Below, one piece after another: positions 31,010 through 42,638 of a stretch of DNA of 64,000 bases. The notes below the pieces were generated by a model that did no database searches, had not been told where the DNA came from, and saw only the letters and a program-made list of their open reading frames with translations. A program made the translations under genes and the position numbers. The DNA is taken from NCBI GenBank assembly GCA_015345905.1, contig JADDTR010000002.1, forward strand, positions 1,116,001 through 1,180,000, in the 5' to 3' direction. The DNA comes from Aotearoamyces nothofagi. Lineage: Eukaryota; Ascomycota; Leotiomycetes; Leotiales; Tympanidaceae. The stretch's first letter is position 1. Every line of letters starts with the position of its first letter.

Positions 31010-32263
31010 CATGGAATTCATTATGAATGTGATTCGCATTTGTTGCGTAGAAATGCAGTGGGAACCTGTCATGTTTGTACATTTACTGCAATGGATGGAG
31101 TTTGTTATCATGGATGATGAGACGAAGTGGTCTAGAAGACCTGGAGTTGATTATATGGTAGGAGGAGGCCATGCAAGAAGACGTGGTAATACCCTATAGA
31201 GAGCCATGGAAATGATTGTTGACATTATCATATGCCCGCGTGATTCGTGAATGTGAATTGACACTAGAAGTGATTGGCTCTGTGGTTGCAATATATGAAG
31301 ATAACCAGGTTGTATAGAGGTAAATTGAGTCTGGTTGGGCAGGAGCAGATCAACTTGTGGACAGGACCTTCCCTCAATAAGTATTTTCTGCGATCTGGAT
31401 AGGAAACTGCCAGCAGATAGGTCCCCTGACGCCTGGTGCCGCGGCACAGCCGGATCCATGGCTTTGGCTTTGAGGCGGCGATAATCGCCGTTCCAACAAC
31501 TAACAAGCCTGACCTGTACTACTCTACTGTACCTTATACGGAGGACCCGACAGACTCGACAGACCCCATAAACACTGCTGGGGCTCTCCAGACTCTATGG
31601 TAAGCCGGCATTAGCAATGACGACTTGCTACCGGAAGTTGACCGAGGCACAATGCCCCTCTAGTTCTACTGACTGTGACCCCTTAAGCCACAGGAGCGCG
31701 CGAGCAGTGGGGTGCACCCACTTCCACCACCCGGGGTGAAGGATTGCGACAGCGAGCGAGGCTATGCGTACCCAAGAAGCGGCCATCCGGCTCCGACCAG
31801 AGCAAAACAGCGATAACGCGAGGACTTTCGTCTCGCAGAGAGAGGTCGTCAAGGCGCGGCGTCCGCGGTCAGGGAATCGATCCTCGAGGTAATACTCGCT
31901 CGTAATACGGACGACCCCCCCCCGTTCCGAAAACCGGCCCGCCGCGACAAATTGTTTATCCGTGGAATTTAGCCCTCCGCCCCTGTGACTGACTACTCGA
32001 GGACCCTTGAGGCTGATAAACTCTCTGAAAAAGCTGATACTTGCAAACGCTGATTGAAGACTCCTCAGTTGGCAGTCTCTCTCTCAAGTTGGATTGCATC
32101 GGTGTTCCTGGTCCATATCCTGCTCTCTCTCTCTCTCTGCCCTCTCTGCCCCTTGCCCCGATTTCTCCAGGATTTATTCTAGCGCGGGGCTCAAGCTCGT
32201 CCATCCCGAGGTACCTGCATACTCATTTACGACGCCTTTGCCGCGGCGCAGCCAGAATACACC
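31010..32263. other. Intergenic region Fic1-like / NADP-IDH
   Basis: 1.25 kb. A run of nine C lies near 31916 and a (CT)n tract near 32126-32140 in the probable IDH leader. No gene is supported. Confidence 0.5.
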
Positions 32264-33759
32264 ATGAACGCCTCCCGAGCATGTATCTCGCGGTCGCTGC
32301 CGTCGGCCATCGCCCGCCCGTATGCATCCTCTGCGTCAAGATTCGTGCGAGACGGGCCCAGCTTCGGTGCTGCCATGACACAGTCGAGGCGGATGGCGAG
32401 CTTCAAGAAGATCAAGGTCAAGAACCCGGTCGTGGAGCTGGACGGTGACGAGATGACGAGGATCATCTGGAAGGATATCAAGGACAAATTCATCCACCCC
32501 TATCTGGATATCGACCTCAAGTACTATGATCTGGGCCTCGAGCACCGCGATGAGACCAACGACCAGGTCACTCTCGATGCCGCCGAAGCTATCAAGAAGT
32601 ACTCGGTGGGAGTCAAGTGCGCAACCATCACTCCTGATGAGGCGCGGGTAAAGGAGTTCCATCTCAAGCAGAGTAAGTGCTTCTTCGGCCGACTCTCATG
32701 TTCAGTTGGCTAATCGTTGGCCATGAATAGTGTGGCTCTCCCCCAACGGCACCATCCGCAACGCTCTCGGCGGCACCGTCTTCCGCGAGCCCATTGTCAT
32801 TCCCCGCATCCCTCGTCTTGTGCCGGGCTGGAAGAAGCCCATCATCATCGGACGCCATGCTTTCGGCGACCAATATCGGGCGAAAGACAAGGTCATCAAG
32901 GGCAACGGGAAGCTGTCCATGGTCTTCACCCCCGAAGGCGGCAAACCCGAAGAAATCGAAGTCTACCAATTCAAGAACGGAGGCGGCGTCGCCCAGACGC
33001 AGTACAACACCGACGAGAGCATCACCGGCTTCGCGCACGCGAGCTTCAAGCTTGCGCTGAGCAAGAGCCTGCCGCTGTACATGAGCACCAAGAACACCAT
33101 CCTGAAGAAGTACGACGGGCGCTTCAAGGACATCTTCCAGGAAGTCTTCGAAAGCACCTACGCGGAGCAGTTTGCCGAGAAGAAGATCTGGTATGAGCAC
33201 AGGCTCATCGACGACATGGTCGCGCAGATGATGAAGAGCGCCGGAGGCTATATCATGGCCCTGAAGAGTGAGCTGGCCTTTCCTGAACCTGAGAATGCAC
33301 CCGTACATCGTGCGCGCCGCTAACACCGCCCTAGATTACGACGGCGATGTCCAGTCCGACATCGTGGCCCAGGGCTTCGGCTCCCTCGGCCTCATGACCT
33401 CGGTCCTGATCACGCCCGACGGCAAGACGTTCGAGTCCGAGGCCGCCCACGGCACCGTGACGCGCCACTTCCGCGAGCACCAGAAGGGCAAGGAGACCTC
33501 GACGAACCCCATCGCGTCCATCTTTGCGTGGACGCGCGGCCTGAGCCAGCGCGGAACCATCGACGGGACGCCCGAGCTGGTGGCCTTTGCCCACGCGCTG
33601 GAGAAGGCTTGCGTCGACACGGTGGACGTTGATGGCATCATGACCAAGGATCTTGCGCTGGCGTGTGGGAAGACTGCGCGCGAGGATTACGCCACTACGA
33701 CGGAGTATATGAATGCTGTCGAGAGGAGAGTGAAGAAGGAGTTGAAGCAGAAGCTATGA
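32264..33759 (+). CDS. idpA: Isocitrate dehydrogenase [NADP+], mitochondrial
   Basis: Oxidatively decarboxylates isocitrate to 2-oxoglutarate and makes NADPH. Three exons: 32264-32672, 32731-33267, 33335-33759; 456 residues. Residues 1-43 are Ser/Arg/Ala-rich and almost free of acid ([20 protein letters not shown]), a mitochondrial presequence. The mature enzyme starts near [20 protein letters not shown] and has the family blocks [58 protein letters not shown], and [19 protein letters not shown] with [11 protein letters not shown]. Internal Met38 and Met44 just before the conserved domain could start a cytosolic form. The C-terminus KQKL is not a canonical PTS1. GC content is higher than in neighbouring genes, as is common for abundant enzymes. 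Confidence 0.96.
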
Positions 33760-34023
33760 GGTGGCGGCAGGCAGAGAGTGCGGGTTGAGGATCGACATGG
33801 CATAAATACACCTGTTAATAGGCAGCTACATTGTATATTAGGGGCTCATGCATGAATGCCTTGATGGCAAGATGAGAATCAACTAGAATCCCTTTGTAGT
33901 ATTCACAATAGGCTCTATATTTCCCGTTTAATTTCATCCGTGGAATTCGGACCCAACCTGCTCAGGTTACCCCTGGAACTCCTTGTGTTATAACACACCC
34001 GCCAATTCGTACACATACTATTA

Positions 34024-35421
34024 TCATTCCTTCGCAGGAGTAGCCGATGGATCAGGAGTTCCTACAGAAGCGGGACCCTCGCTATCCATATCTACATCCC
34101 GCTCAGCTTTCAACTTGGCTTTCGAGGAACTGCTCCTCCTACTACTTGCCGATTCGCCGCTTCCTTCCTTCTTCTTTTTCTTGCTTGGCCTACTCGCGCC
34201 TCCTTTTGGTCTGTATCCCGCATCTTCATCAGAGGCTCTTTTCCTCTTCCCAGCTTTGGCCTCTTTCCCACCCGCCCCCAGTCCGGCACCACTAAGACTA
34301 ACATCATAGCCAATGCCATCTTCTTCAACAAATTCAACGGTATCGGGTTTGCTGGGTGCTGGGATACTAGCCCTCTTTCCTGCCCCTCGTAGAGCACCAG
34401 GTTTCACGAGCGACTTCTCAGACAATGCTTGCGTTTCTCCATCCTGAAGGAAAATCTTCGGCTCGTGTGCGCGTAGCCAGTTGTATACTGATACCGGGTT
34501 TCGAACCGCCAGATCTTTATCAGATAAATGTGCAGGCGTGGGTTGGAATGCTGTATTGCGGAAAACAGGATCAGGTGGAAGATTTAGTGAAGCATCTACC
34601 GCAGCAAAATGCTCATCAATACGATCAGGAGATAGATATGCAACCGGATCCGGCCGAGTAGCGGCGAAGGTGAGGTCGCTAGATACAACTGGTGGGACGG
34701 TGGGTACGCTGCTTGCTTGTGGTGGGTTCGATGTGACAGTAAATGGTGGATGGGGTGTACTCATGAGGGCAGCTAGAGATTTTGTGGGTTTGTTCGCGCA
34801 TTGCGTTGCTTTTTTGTCGTTGAGGGAAGCTATGATGCGCTGGTAGGCTATCTGGCCCTTTTCAGTGCTGGTCTTCACTTCGGACACTGGAGGAAGAGAT
34901 TTGACTAGTGCAGGGAGTGAGCTGATGGATGGAGTATCCAGCGAGATGTCGATTCGCTGGTGACCTGGGATTTGGTTGGAATGGTTCACATCGAGAAGGA
35001 GATCGAGAAGTCCACTGTGAGTCTCAAGGTTAGCTAACATTTAGCAAAGGAGAGCTCTATCATGGTACGAACTCGTTCTCCAATGCAATCCGCCTAGCAG
35101 TTTCGGCTGAATCCTGCTCATGCTTGTATAACATGTTGCTTTCGTTCATCTTCTGTTCAAATTGAAGCCTCATTTTCCGATACTTCTTCCTACAGTCCAC
35201 CATGTTAGTGATGATTTCGTAGATCCTGTAACGCTATGTATATAGTTTATACTTGAAGTTGAGCGACTCCAATCATCAAAGCTGAATCCCTTAGTGATAG
35301 AAGCGAGTGTCACTTACTTCCATGACTTATACGGAGCATATGTGTTCTTCGGGCTGTCTTGGTACCCATCCTCCAATTTCACACCCCCAGAGGCCTTGAA
35401 GCCTAGCAGATCAACTTCCAT
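34024..35421 (-). CDS. iec3: INO80 chromatin-remodelling complex subunit Iec3 (apparent frameshift)
   Basis: Three exons: 35318-35421, 35073-35190, 34024-35014; introns 127 and 58 nt. Exon 1 (MEVDLLGFKASGGVKLEDGY to YKSWK) and exon 2 (KKYRKMRLQF then EQKMNESNMLYKHEQ) carry the conserved Iec3 N-terminal block, and exon 3 continues with GLLDLLLDVNHSNQIP. The C-terminal half is Pro/Ser-rich, with DKDLAVRNPVSVYNWLRAHE and a basic nuclear-type tract RPSKKKKKEG. Within exon 2 the two halves of the conserved block are in different frames: a run of four T at 35159-35162 brings TGA into the frame after LQF, while the onward frame fits exon 3 exactly. No GT..AG intron can explain this. It may be an assembly error, a polymorphism or a real lesion. 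The gene shares a 287-bp promoter with the NOP13-like gene. Confidence 0.85.
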
Positions 35422-35708
35422 CACGTAGTATTATTTAACACTCTTGATGCCAAACCCTTGGATCATAAATCACTTATCGAAGCAGCGAGGATGTGATGAA
35501 GAAGTGGTTGTCGCGTCTGATGGTCGTCATGTCAGCCTTCTTCAAGTGGAGCTCTGTCTCCTTGACTGCGGCCGCTAGGGCACATTTCTTCTATCCGATA
35601 GCAAACGGGTATTTCCGTCACCCCTGCAAAATCCGATTTTATTTTGTACCGTCTTTGCATATTGCTTTGATTTCACTACAGAAGACATCTGCGATAAACC
35701 AATCTACA
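35422..35708. promoter_or_regulatory. Compact divergent promoter iec3 / NOP13-like
   Basis: 287 bp between the two start codons, the shortest divergent spacing in the window. It must contain both promoters and leaders. Confidence 0.6.
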
Positions 35709-37049
35709 ATGTCGGCCACAACAGAACACAGAGTCAAAAAGAATAGTTCGAGCAAAAAAAGGAAGGCTGCAGAAACTGCCGACGCGACCGTCTCAATTGC
35801 TGAATCACAAGACACTACAACTACCGCACCAACACCCGTATTAGAAACCGCTCGGAAAAATTCATCCAAATCTAAGAAATTACGCATCTCGAAGGCCATC
35901 GAGAGCCATGAGCCTGAAGCAGCCAATCTAGATGGTGGGGAGTCAGAAGAGCCACCCTCGAAGAAGCGTAAATCCTCCGTTGAAGAAATCGAAGTTGACA
36001 TCACTGCCCCCGAACCACCCTCCAAGAAGGCTCTTCGTCGTCTCAAAAAGGGGAAACCACTCCCACCCTCCAAGTCAGGTGCAGAGTCGAGCCCAGAACC
36101 CGAGGCTAAAAAGCCAGAAGTGGAGAAACGATCAGAGCATGGAATATGGATCGGTAACCTTCCCTGGAGCGTCAGCAAACCAGATCTACGAAAGTTCCTA
36201 ACAGACAATTCCGATATCACGGAGGAGAGCATCACCAGAGTGCATATGCCTAGCCCTGACGATGGGAAGCCTGCCAACAAGGTCGAGGATAGCAGGTTTG
36301 GGAAGAGGCAACATAACAAGGGATTTGCGTACGTTGATTTTTCCACGGCAGAAGACGTTGATCAAGCAGTCGAGCTGTCAGAACAACTACTTGGTGGTCG
36401 CAGAGTCTTGATCAAGAACAATAAGTCTTTCGAGGGAAGACCACTAAAGACCAAGGAGGAAACTAGGAAGGAAGGCAAAACGCCCAGCAAGAGAATATTC
36501 CTAGGAAATCTACGCTTCGACACCACTGAAGAGAGCCTGAAAGAGCATTTTGAGCAGTGTGGACCTATCGAGACGTGTATGGTGGCCACCTTTGAGGACT
36601 CTGGCAAATGCAAAGGATATGCGTGGATCACCTTCGAGGAACTCGAATCAGCAGAAAGCGCAGTTCGCGGATTCGTTTTCGTAAAGCAGGAGTCCGAAGA
36701 AGAAGACGGCTCGGACTCGGATGATACTGCAGAGGTTGATTCCGATGATGAGGAAGCTGCTGGCAACGCCAAGCCCAAGAAGGTGTGGATGAGGAAACAG
36801 TTCGTTGACAAGATCCACAAGCGACCAGTTAGGATAGAGTTCGCTGAAGCACCACAAGTCCGTTACAAGAAACGTTACGGAAAGGATGGCACCAAGGCAC
36901 AGAGTAGTAGTAATGCTATTACTGGCGAAGATACACCCCAGCGGGTGGAAAGGGTCAGGCCAGCTACGACTGTGGAGTATCGGACACCATACGCGGCCAG
37001 GCTGACTGGAGGTATTGTGGAGAGCAAAGGCAAGAAGGTGGTTTTTTAA
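35709..37049 (+). CDS. NOP13: Nucleolar RNA-binding protein, Nop13-like (two RRMs)
   Basis: Single exon, 446 residues from the ATG at 35709; the frame is open further upstream (an ATG at 35493), but that part overlaps the promoter shared with iec3 and lacks similarity, so the inner start is preferred. Residues 1-145 are Lys/Ser/Glu-rich with several basic nuclear signals (SSKKRKAAE, PPSKKRKSS, SKKALRRLKKGK). RRM1 (about 143-238) has GIWIGNLPWSV, KGFAYVDFST and the family tag NNKSFEGRP. RRM2 (about 257-355) has KRIFLGNLRFDTTEESLKEH and CKGYAWITFEE, with an acidic insertion (EEEDGSDSDDTAEVDSDDEE) before its end. This matches Nop13/Nop12-type proteins of pre-60S particles. Nop13 rather than Nop12 is favoured by the domain spacing. 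Confidence 0.85.
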   Translation: MSATTEHRVKKNSSSKKRKAAETADATVSIAESQDTTTTAPTPVLETARKNSSKSKKLRISKAIESHEPEAANLDGGESEEPPSKKRKSSVEEIEVDITAPEPPSKKALRRLKKGKPLPPSKSGAESSPEPEAKKPEVEKRSEHGIWIGNLPWSVSKPDLRKFLTDNSDITEESITRVHMPSPDDGKPANKVEDSRFGKRQHNKGFAYVDFSTAEDVDQAVELSEQLLGGRRVLIKNNKSFEGRPLKTKEETRKEGKTPSKRIFLGNLRFDTTEESLKEHFEQCGPIETCMVATFEDSGKCKGYAWITFEELESAESAVRGFVFVKQESEEEDGSDSDDTAEVDSDDEEAAGNAKPKKVWMRKQFVDKIHKRPVRIEFAEAPQVRYKKRYGKDGTKAQSSSNAITGEDTPQRVERVRPATTVEYRTPYAARLTGGIVESKGKKVVF

Positions 37050-37514
37050 GGCGGACAACCAGCATTAATCAAGAGTTTTGATACTCACAATGGTTATGAG
37101 CTCATGGTATATATTAAGCTCTGGGGATTGGGGGTAAAACACTGATAGCTCATCTAAATGTGCCATCTCACTTTCGCCATGCATTGAAATTTATTTAGAA
37201 TCCATTGGCATAGTTTGCATTTTGTTCTTATTATCAAAAAGCCATGAGAAGAGATCCACCCGACAGCTCCTCCCGAGGCTGAGCGGGGTCTTGTATGCAA
37301 TGCCAGAGCCTTTCATGAAACCGAGAGCCCACTGTAAAACCCCAAATACCAGCAAGTACAAACATTTGTGAAGTAAAGAGCATAAAAAGAGAGTCCATAA
37401 CCCCGTGAGCACCATATCACTCCGTTTCGCTATCCAGCGTTCGTCAATCTCGCGCCTTCCATTTCTCTGTGCACCGCGTCATGAACAGCTTCTAGTGCTT
37501 CATAGAACTGGCAC
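37050..37514. terminator. Convergent 3' region NOP13-like / NBR1
   Basis: 465 bp between facing stop codons; AT-rich, containing both polyadenylation regions. No gene is seen. Confidence 0.4.
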
Positions 37515-40145
37515 CTACTTCTTGACTGCCTTTTCCTGCTCGGCGAGGTACTCCTCATCACTAGCATCAAGAATATCGTACTCTTCGTCGGTCAAGAAGC
37601 CATCTTCGGTCTCGTTATCTTCAAGAGCACCGTCATCGTCAAAAAGATCTTCGAATTCATCGAGCTCAGCTTTCTCAGGCGCGATGCGGGATCCTTGGTG
37701 CAAACTAGTAGTAGGGGACTCCTTCTCCCGCGTGGGGAAGATCATCTGGCTCTTCTCCTCCTCCTTGACCTCTTCCGGAACCTCATCCTTAACAGAAGCC
37801 GGCTCAGCAACAGTAACATCACACCAGAGTCTGTGCCCAAACTTGTAGCCGGTGGGGCCAGTGAGACGCCAGTAAGAGATAACCTTGCCAGGACGTTGTG
37901 GGGTCCTCATAAGAACAGTGAAGCCAGTCTCTTGACCTGGTGCGACCTCAGTGTAACAAGTAGTGCTCTCAGTAGCACTAACAAGCTCATGGACACTAGC
38001 CGGATGCTCAGGATCAACGGCACACATGTTGTCACCTCCAACAAACTTTACAGTGCAGCCAGCAGGCCAGGCCTCGTCGCCCCCGTTACGCAGGACCCAG
38101 GTCTGCTCGAAGACGGTGTTTGGTGCAAGGACACTGCCATCTTGAATAGCATCACGAACGAAATGAGCGACCAATTCCTCCTCTAGAGGAGTCTTAGCTT
38201 CCTTTGCAGCAGAGTCGTTGGAGATGTCTTCGGTCTCAATTTCAGCGGGCTTTGTCTCCTCAAACTTAACAAGCTCGATCGGAACTAGATCCGCAACAGT
38301 CTGGACTTGAGTGGCAGCATTTGCAGACGGAGTGGGAGTAGTTTCCGTAGACTTGGATGTGGTTCTACCACGACGATCGCCCATGATTGGCATTGGCTGG
38401 CCATTGTCGTGGTCTCCCACGGTTGTGACGCTCACATTGCGGACGGGGGTCTTGAACTTGATAAGTGGATGGGTCTTATTGTGGAGGTTCGAAGGGCTAG
38501 CTTCACAGCTGGCACAAAAATCGGTATCGTGGCAGACGGCACACTTGTAGCGGTCCCCTGTAATGTGAGAGGAGCTAGAAACACAGAGGGGGCCATCGCA
38601 GTAAATTCCGAAATGACGGCTTTTGTGTATGTAAGCACGAGCAGAAACGGTTATGTCATTGATAGGTTCGTAGATAGGAACGAATCGATGACGTGGGTGG
38701 ATGAAGTTAGCGTTAACGATGCAAGTCGAGCAGTAATCCCAATCTGGGCAGTCAAGACACTTGTGTCTGACACCATAGATGTACTTGTCACAGCCATCAC
38801 AGATAGCCTGGTGGCTTGTATTACGGCCGGGGCCAAGAAGGGCCTGAGCAAGAGGATCCAAATTTGCATCCTCAACGGCGGGTGCAAATGCATGCTTTGG
38901 GTTATGGCCATGGTGAAGGCTGACATGACAAGGGATACATAGATCAAAGTCATCACACGAAGTGCAAGTAACAAAGCTTGCTTCAGAGAATTCTAGTAGG
39001 GCTCGTCAGTATCGCGCTAAGGAGATCACAACTTTGAGACTAACCTTGGATGCACGAGTTGCATGTCCGAGTAGCTGTATCCTTGGGTTCCTCAACTGCG
39101 ACCAGAGTTGTCCTCGACCCGCTATATGATGTTCTAGGGGCAATAGTCTCCGTAACACTGTTGATAACCTTACCGTTTTTCACAAAACGCTTAATCATCC
39201 AGTGACCTTCACCATGGCAGAGAACACCTTTATCGACGCAACCCTGGCAGAGATCAAAATCCCCATCGTCACAGATGCTGCAATGATGGTGTTCATCTGG
39301 AATCGGTTGGTTGCACTTGTTGCAATAGACGGAATATGTGCTAGTTTGCACAGGAGCAGGTGGTCCGCATTTGGCGCGGAGAGCAGCCTGGCGATCATGG
39401 CAAAGACTGCCAATCTCCGCAAACCACTTCTCCCGAGAAACAGGCCCTCGTGTGACCGGAATCTCTGTACTAGAGGAGGGCTGCGGCAGAGTTACTGGGC
39501 TACGGCTCAGCAACAGATCCTCAAAGCTTCGTTGGATCTGAGCAACGGATGGTGATGTAGTTGGTTCCTGGGCAGGAGTCGTGGCGATCACAGGAGCCCG
39601 GAATAGCGAGCAGGGTGAAGATGGGTAGCGGTGAGGCTCAGGCCGGTTTTCGTCAACGTTAGGGATCTCGTCCTCCACAGTTGCAGGCCTAGGCAAAACC
39701 GGTTCCTTGTCCTTGACGGTGACCTTCAGGCGGAGCTTGAGCTTGGCTTTCGCTGCACGGTAGAGCTGCTTGTAGACCGAGGCGTTATTCGGGTCGAGAG
39801 TGACAAACGCAGCAGCACTGTCGGAATAGCGCTCGAAGACGACCTCGGAGGAGGGCGGCACTGCAAGAAGGAACCGGAGCTAGAATTAAAGCAAGGCGTC
39901 AGTATTTAGTGCTCTATTATCTAATTGATAGCCAGGGTGGATAATTGTGTGGCATTGCAACCGCTACGTGAAGCGGTGGCGCTCGACGATTGGATTCACG
40001 ATAGCCGAGTGGCATGACGCACCTTATCAGGGAGAGTATTAGCTCCAAGGTCACGGAGAGGAAGCTTGAATCTCCTGTTGCTTCCTTCGATGTTGACCTT
40101 GAGGGTGATGAGGGTATCGGGGTTGGTAGCTGAGGGCGACGCCAT
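37515..40145 (-). CDS. nbr1: NBR1-type selective autophagy receptor (PB1, four ZZ, FW domain, LIR)
   Basis: Three exons: 40023-40145, 39045-39879, 37515-38992; introns 143 and 52 nt; 811 residues. A PB1 domain begins at once (TLITLKVNIEGSNRRFKLPL, then LRFLLAVPPSSEVVFERYSD after the splice). Four ZZ zinc fingers follow at about 225-275 (YCNKCNQP, CSICDDGDFDLCQGC), 312-362 (CNSCIQEF, CTSCDDFDLCIPC, created by the second splice), 380-432 and 446-502. The FW (four-tryptophan) domain is at about 592-716, with Trp618, 628, 694 and 709. Near the end, in an acidic tail, DEEYDIL (Tyr791, Leu794) is a good LIR/AIM candidate for Atg8 binding. NBR1 links cargo to autophagosomes; in fission yeast it also uses ESCRT. 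Strong assignment. Confidence 0.93.
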
Positions 40146-40769
40146 GGCTGCGTTGCCGGACTTCGGATGTGTCAGCTCGGCCGGGTGACGTCGAGCGTGT
40201 CGAGCAGACGACTTACTATTAGATGGCGAGCGGCACAGCCGACACGATCGAAGTGGTGAATAGTAGCGAGAGTGCTGTGAGCCTCCAGAAGCAGGAGATG
40301 GCGGAGGGGAGGAGGCTGTTGGGGCAGATTTGGGGGGGGGGGATGGTGGTGGGAGGAGGAAGGAGGACGGAGGATCTGGGGGGCAGAGCTTATGAAGTAG
40401 CACGTAGCGTAGCGCCAGTGAGGAGGTGATGGCGCACGACTCGTAGATACCAGCGCTGCCTAAGGTACTCCGTACCCGCCAGCCCGCCAACCTTGAACGA
40501 GCCTTGGTGCACGCGCTAGGCGGTTGGGGGGCTAGGCCGGCCAGCACGGGGTCTACGCAATCAACCAAGCAGCCCGTCAATCGCTCGATCGCTCCCTCAC
40601 GATCGGTCACCGCCCGCCGCCGAACCGCCGCCGGCTGGGAGGCGGAACCGAGAGCAGCAGCACCGCGAAGGCGCTGGAACGAGGCGGCGCTTCGTCAGCA
40701 GGAAGGCAGGAAGGCAGGATGGCAGGAAGGCCAGAACCTGCGTTTGCTGCGGCTCGCGAAGATGCGCGC

Positions 40770-40810
40770 AGTGTCAGTGTCAGTGTCAGTGCCAGTGCCA
40801 GTGTCAGTAC
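40770..40810. repeat. Hexamer microsatellite (GTCAGT / GCCAGT)
   Basis: Six to seven copies, GTCAGT with interspersed GCCAGT. Confidence 0.92.
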
Positions 40811-41656
40811 CGGTGCTGCACTGGTGCTGTGCATACATACATGTTCGAATCGGGGAGAGAGATATAGAGCACGCGTCCACTACGGGAGCTTCTCCACGAG
40901 AGCTCGAGGGAAGGCCTGGTTCAGCTTAGCAGTAGAAATGCCCACGTCCATCTCTTGCCAGCAGCAAGACACGCAGGACACGTACGCGCAGTGCGATACT
41001 GACGTCGCCGTCCTCTCCCTGAGTCTCTGGCGATGCAGGCGATGCAGGTCCCCAGCTGCCTACCTTACCTACCTTACCTGCCTTGCCTTACGAGTTACCG
41101 TGCTTACCTAGCTGGCTACGGGGGAGCTGTACGGAGCGACGAGTGCCCTGCCTCGTACGGACCCGAAATGCTTACGATTACGCAGCGAGGCCGAGGGGCC
41201 TATTTTCAAACTTCAAGGCACGCTTATAACCACCAAAGATATACCTGTTTTTGATTGGAGAGTACTACCAGGACACGACAGTGGCATTTTCGGAACCTTC
41301 CGCAGGAGATTCAGAAGAAGCAGTTCTGTCTCCGTACCAACTTGAGAGAATTCAGCCAAAGCTGTCGTCGTGATACAGCAGTTGCAACATGGTCAAAGTT
41401 GACAGAGTGCGCCTTCGATTTCGAACTTCGCCTCGCAGTCGACGTCTTGCGAGCCTGCTGCCGGATCGTCTCCCACCGACTATCAACTGACATGACAGAC
41501 TGGGCGGTGGCGGCGGCGGTGGCGGCTCCCTTTGCCTACACGGCTACGTCTCCGCATCCACAGACAGTAACGAGTAAACTAGATGCTCGCTATAATTCAC
41601 CCATGTGCTCCCTTTCACCGTTTATCTGCAAGGCTGTGGTCCTCAACCCCATCGTC

Positions 41657-41690
41657 AACTCAGCTCAACTCAACTCAGCTCAATTCAACG
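41657..41690. repeat. Tandem AACTC/AGCTC array
   Basis: Imperfect 5-bp units CAACT and CAGCT alternating, about seven copies. Confidence 0.8.
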
Positions 41691-42638
41691 TTCCCGTGCT
41701 GCTTCATTCTCCCTGATCCATCTGTAGAGCGGCAACCCGCCGTCTGTTTGTCCTGTTTGTCCTGCTATCCTGCCACTGGATTATGTGTCGTCTCTAAATG
41801 TCTTACACTAGCTCGCTGCCTTGCTCGAGCATATGTCACATCGTCCATCCCCCCCTCTTCCTTCTTAATGTGAGGCTTGCAGCGGCTCTCAAATGTAAAA
41901 AGGCTGGATATCACAGATGGCCCATGGAATATCGTATATACCTACCTAGACAGAGCGACAGTAGGCGACACCAGGGATGGGAACTAGGTAGGGATTTAGG
42001 CCGATAGTTGTCAAGAAATTGTCAAGAGCACCATCCGGTCATGGTGGCGGCCGTAGAGCCTACCTACAGGCTGCCAGTCTTCTAATCCAAGGTAGTCTTG
42101 CCCGTTCACACGAGAGTATCTGTCAACAGGCAATGCCCGATGCTAAGAAGCATCTACCACCAGTCAATATCTCCACGTTTACGGCATCAGCCACCGTTAT
42201 AGTATGTAGGTTTCGAGTATAATTATCATGTATCATTGCTACCTAACTACCACTCTACGCGCCGGATGCTCGGAAGCACTCGGCATCGAATGCCTCCCCA
42301 TAAGGTATCTTTTCTTAACGACAAAAGCGAAGCAAAACATCATACAAGAGGGTCCATTTCTACAGCCAAGCAATTGCATGGCCGATACCTGCACGCAGTA
42401 GTGTGCTACGCGGACTTTGGTATTAGACATAATGTCAAGCAGAGCGCTTCGTGACTATGAAGGATCGACATATTGATCGGCGAAGAGGAGATCTTTTGAT
42501 AGCAGTGCGGAACTCGAATAATGATCACTGACGCTTCCAAAAGATATACCAGGACCCCAAACGTGAAAGCCAGGTCAAATCGCTGAAAAGCACAAAACAT
42601 ATGAGAATGCACCATCTGTGATACCCCCTACCAAGCCA

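Larger units (their letters stand above)
40146..42638. other. 2.5-kb intergenic region upstream of NBR1
   Basis: No supported gene. It holds a GTCAGT array (40770-40810), an AACTCAGCTC array (41657-41690), a G10 run near 40332 and CTTACCTACC-type repeats near 41060-41090. Open frames of up to about 150 codons are biased low-complexity sequence. Confidence 0.55.

Noticed and set aside
34490-34510. Possible minus-strand tRNA B-box (GGTTCGAA complement)
   Set aside because: Lies inside the iec3 coding exon and no cloverleaf forms.
40328-40342. G-run as a quadruplex
   Set aside because: A single mononucleotide run without further G-tracts at regular spacing; probably simple slippage.
40840-40862. 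Possible tRNA B-box (GTTCGAATC)
   Set aside because: No matching A-box or acceptor stem could be folded around it.
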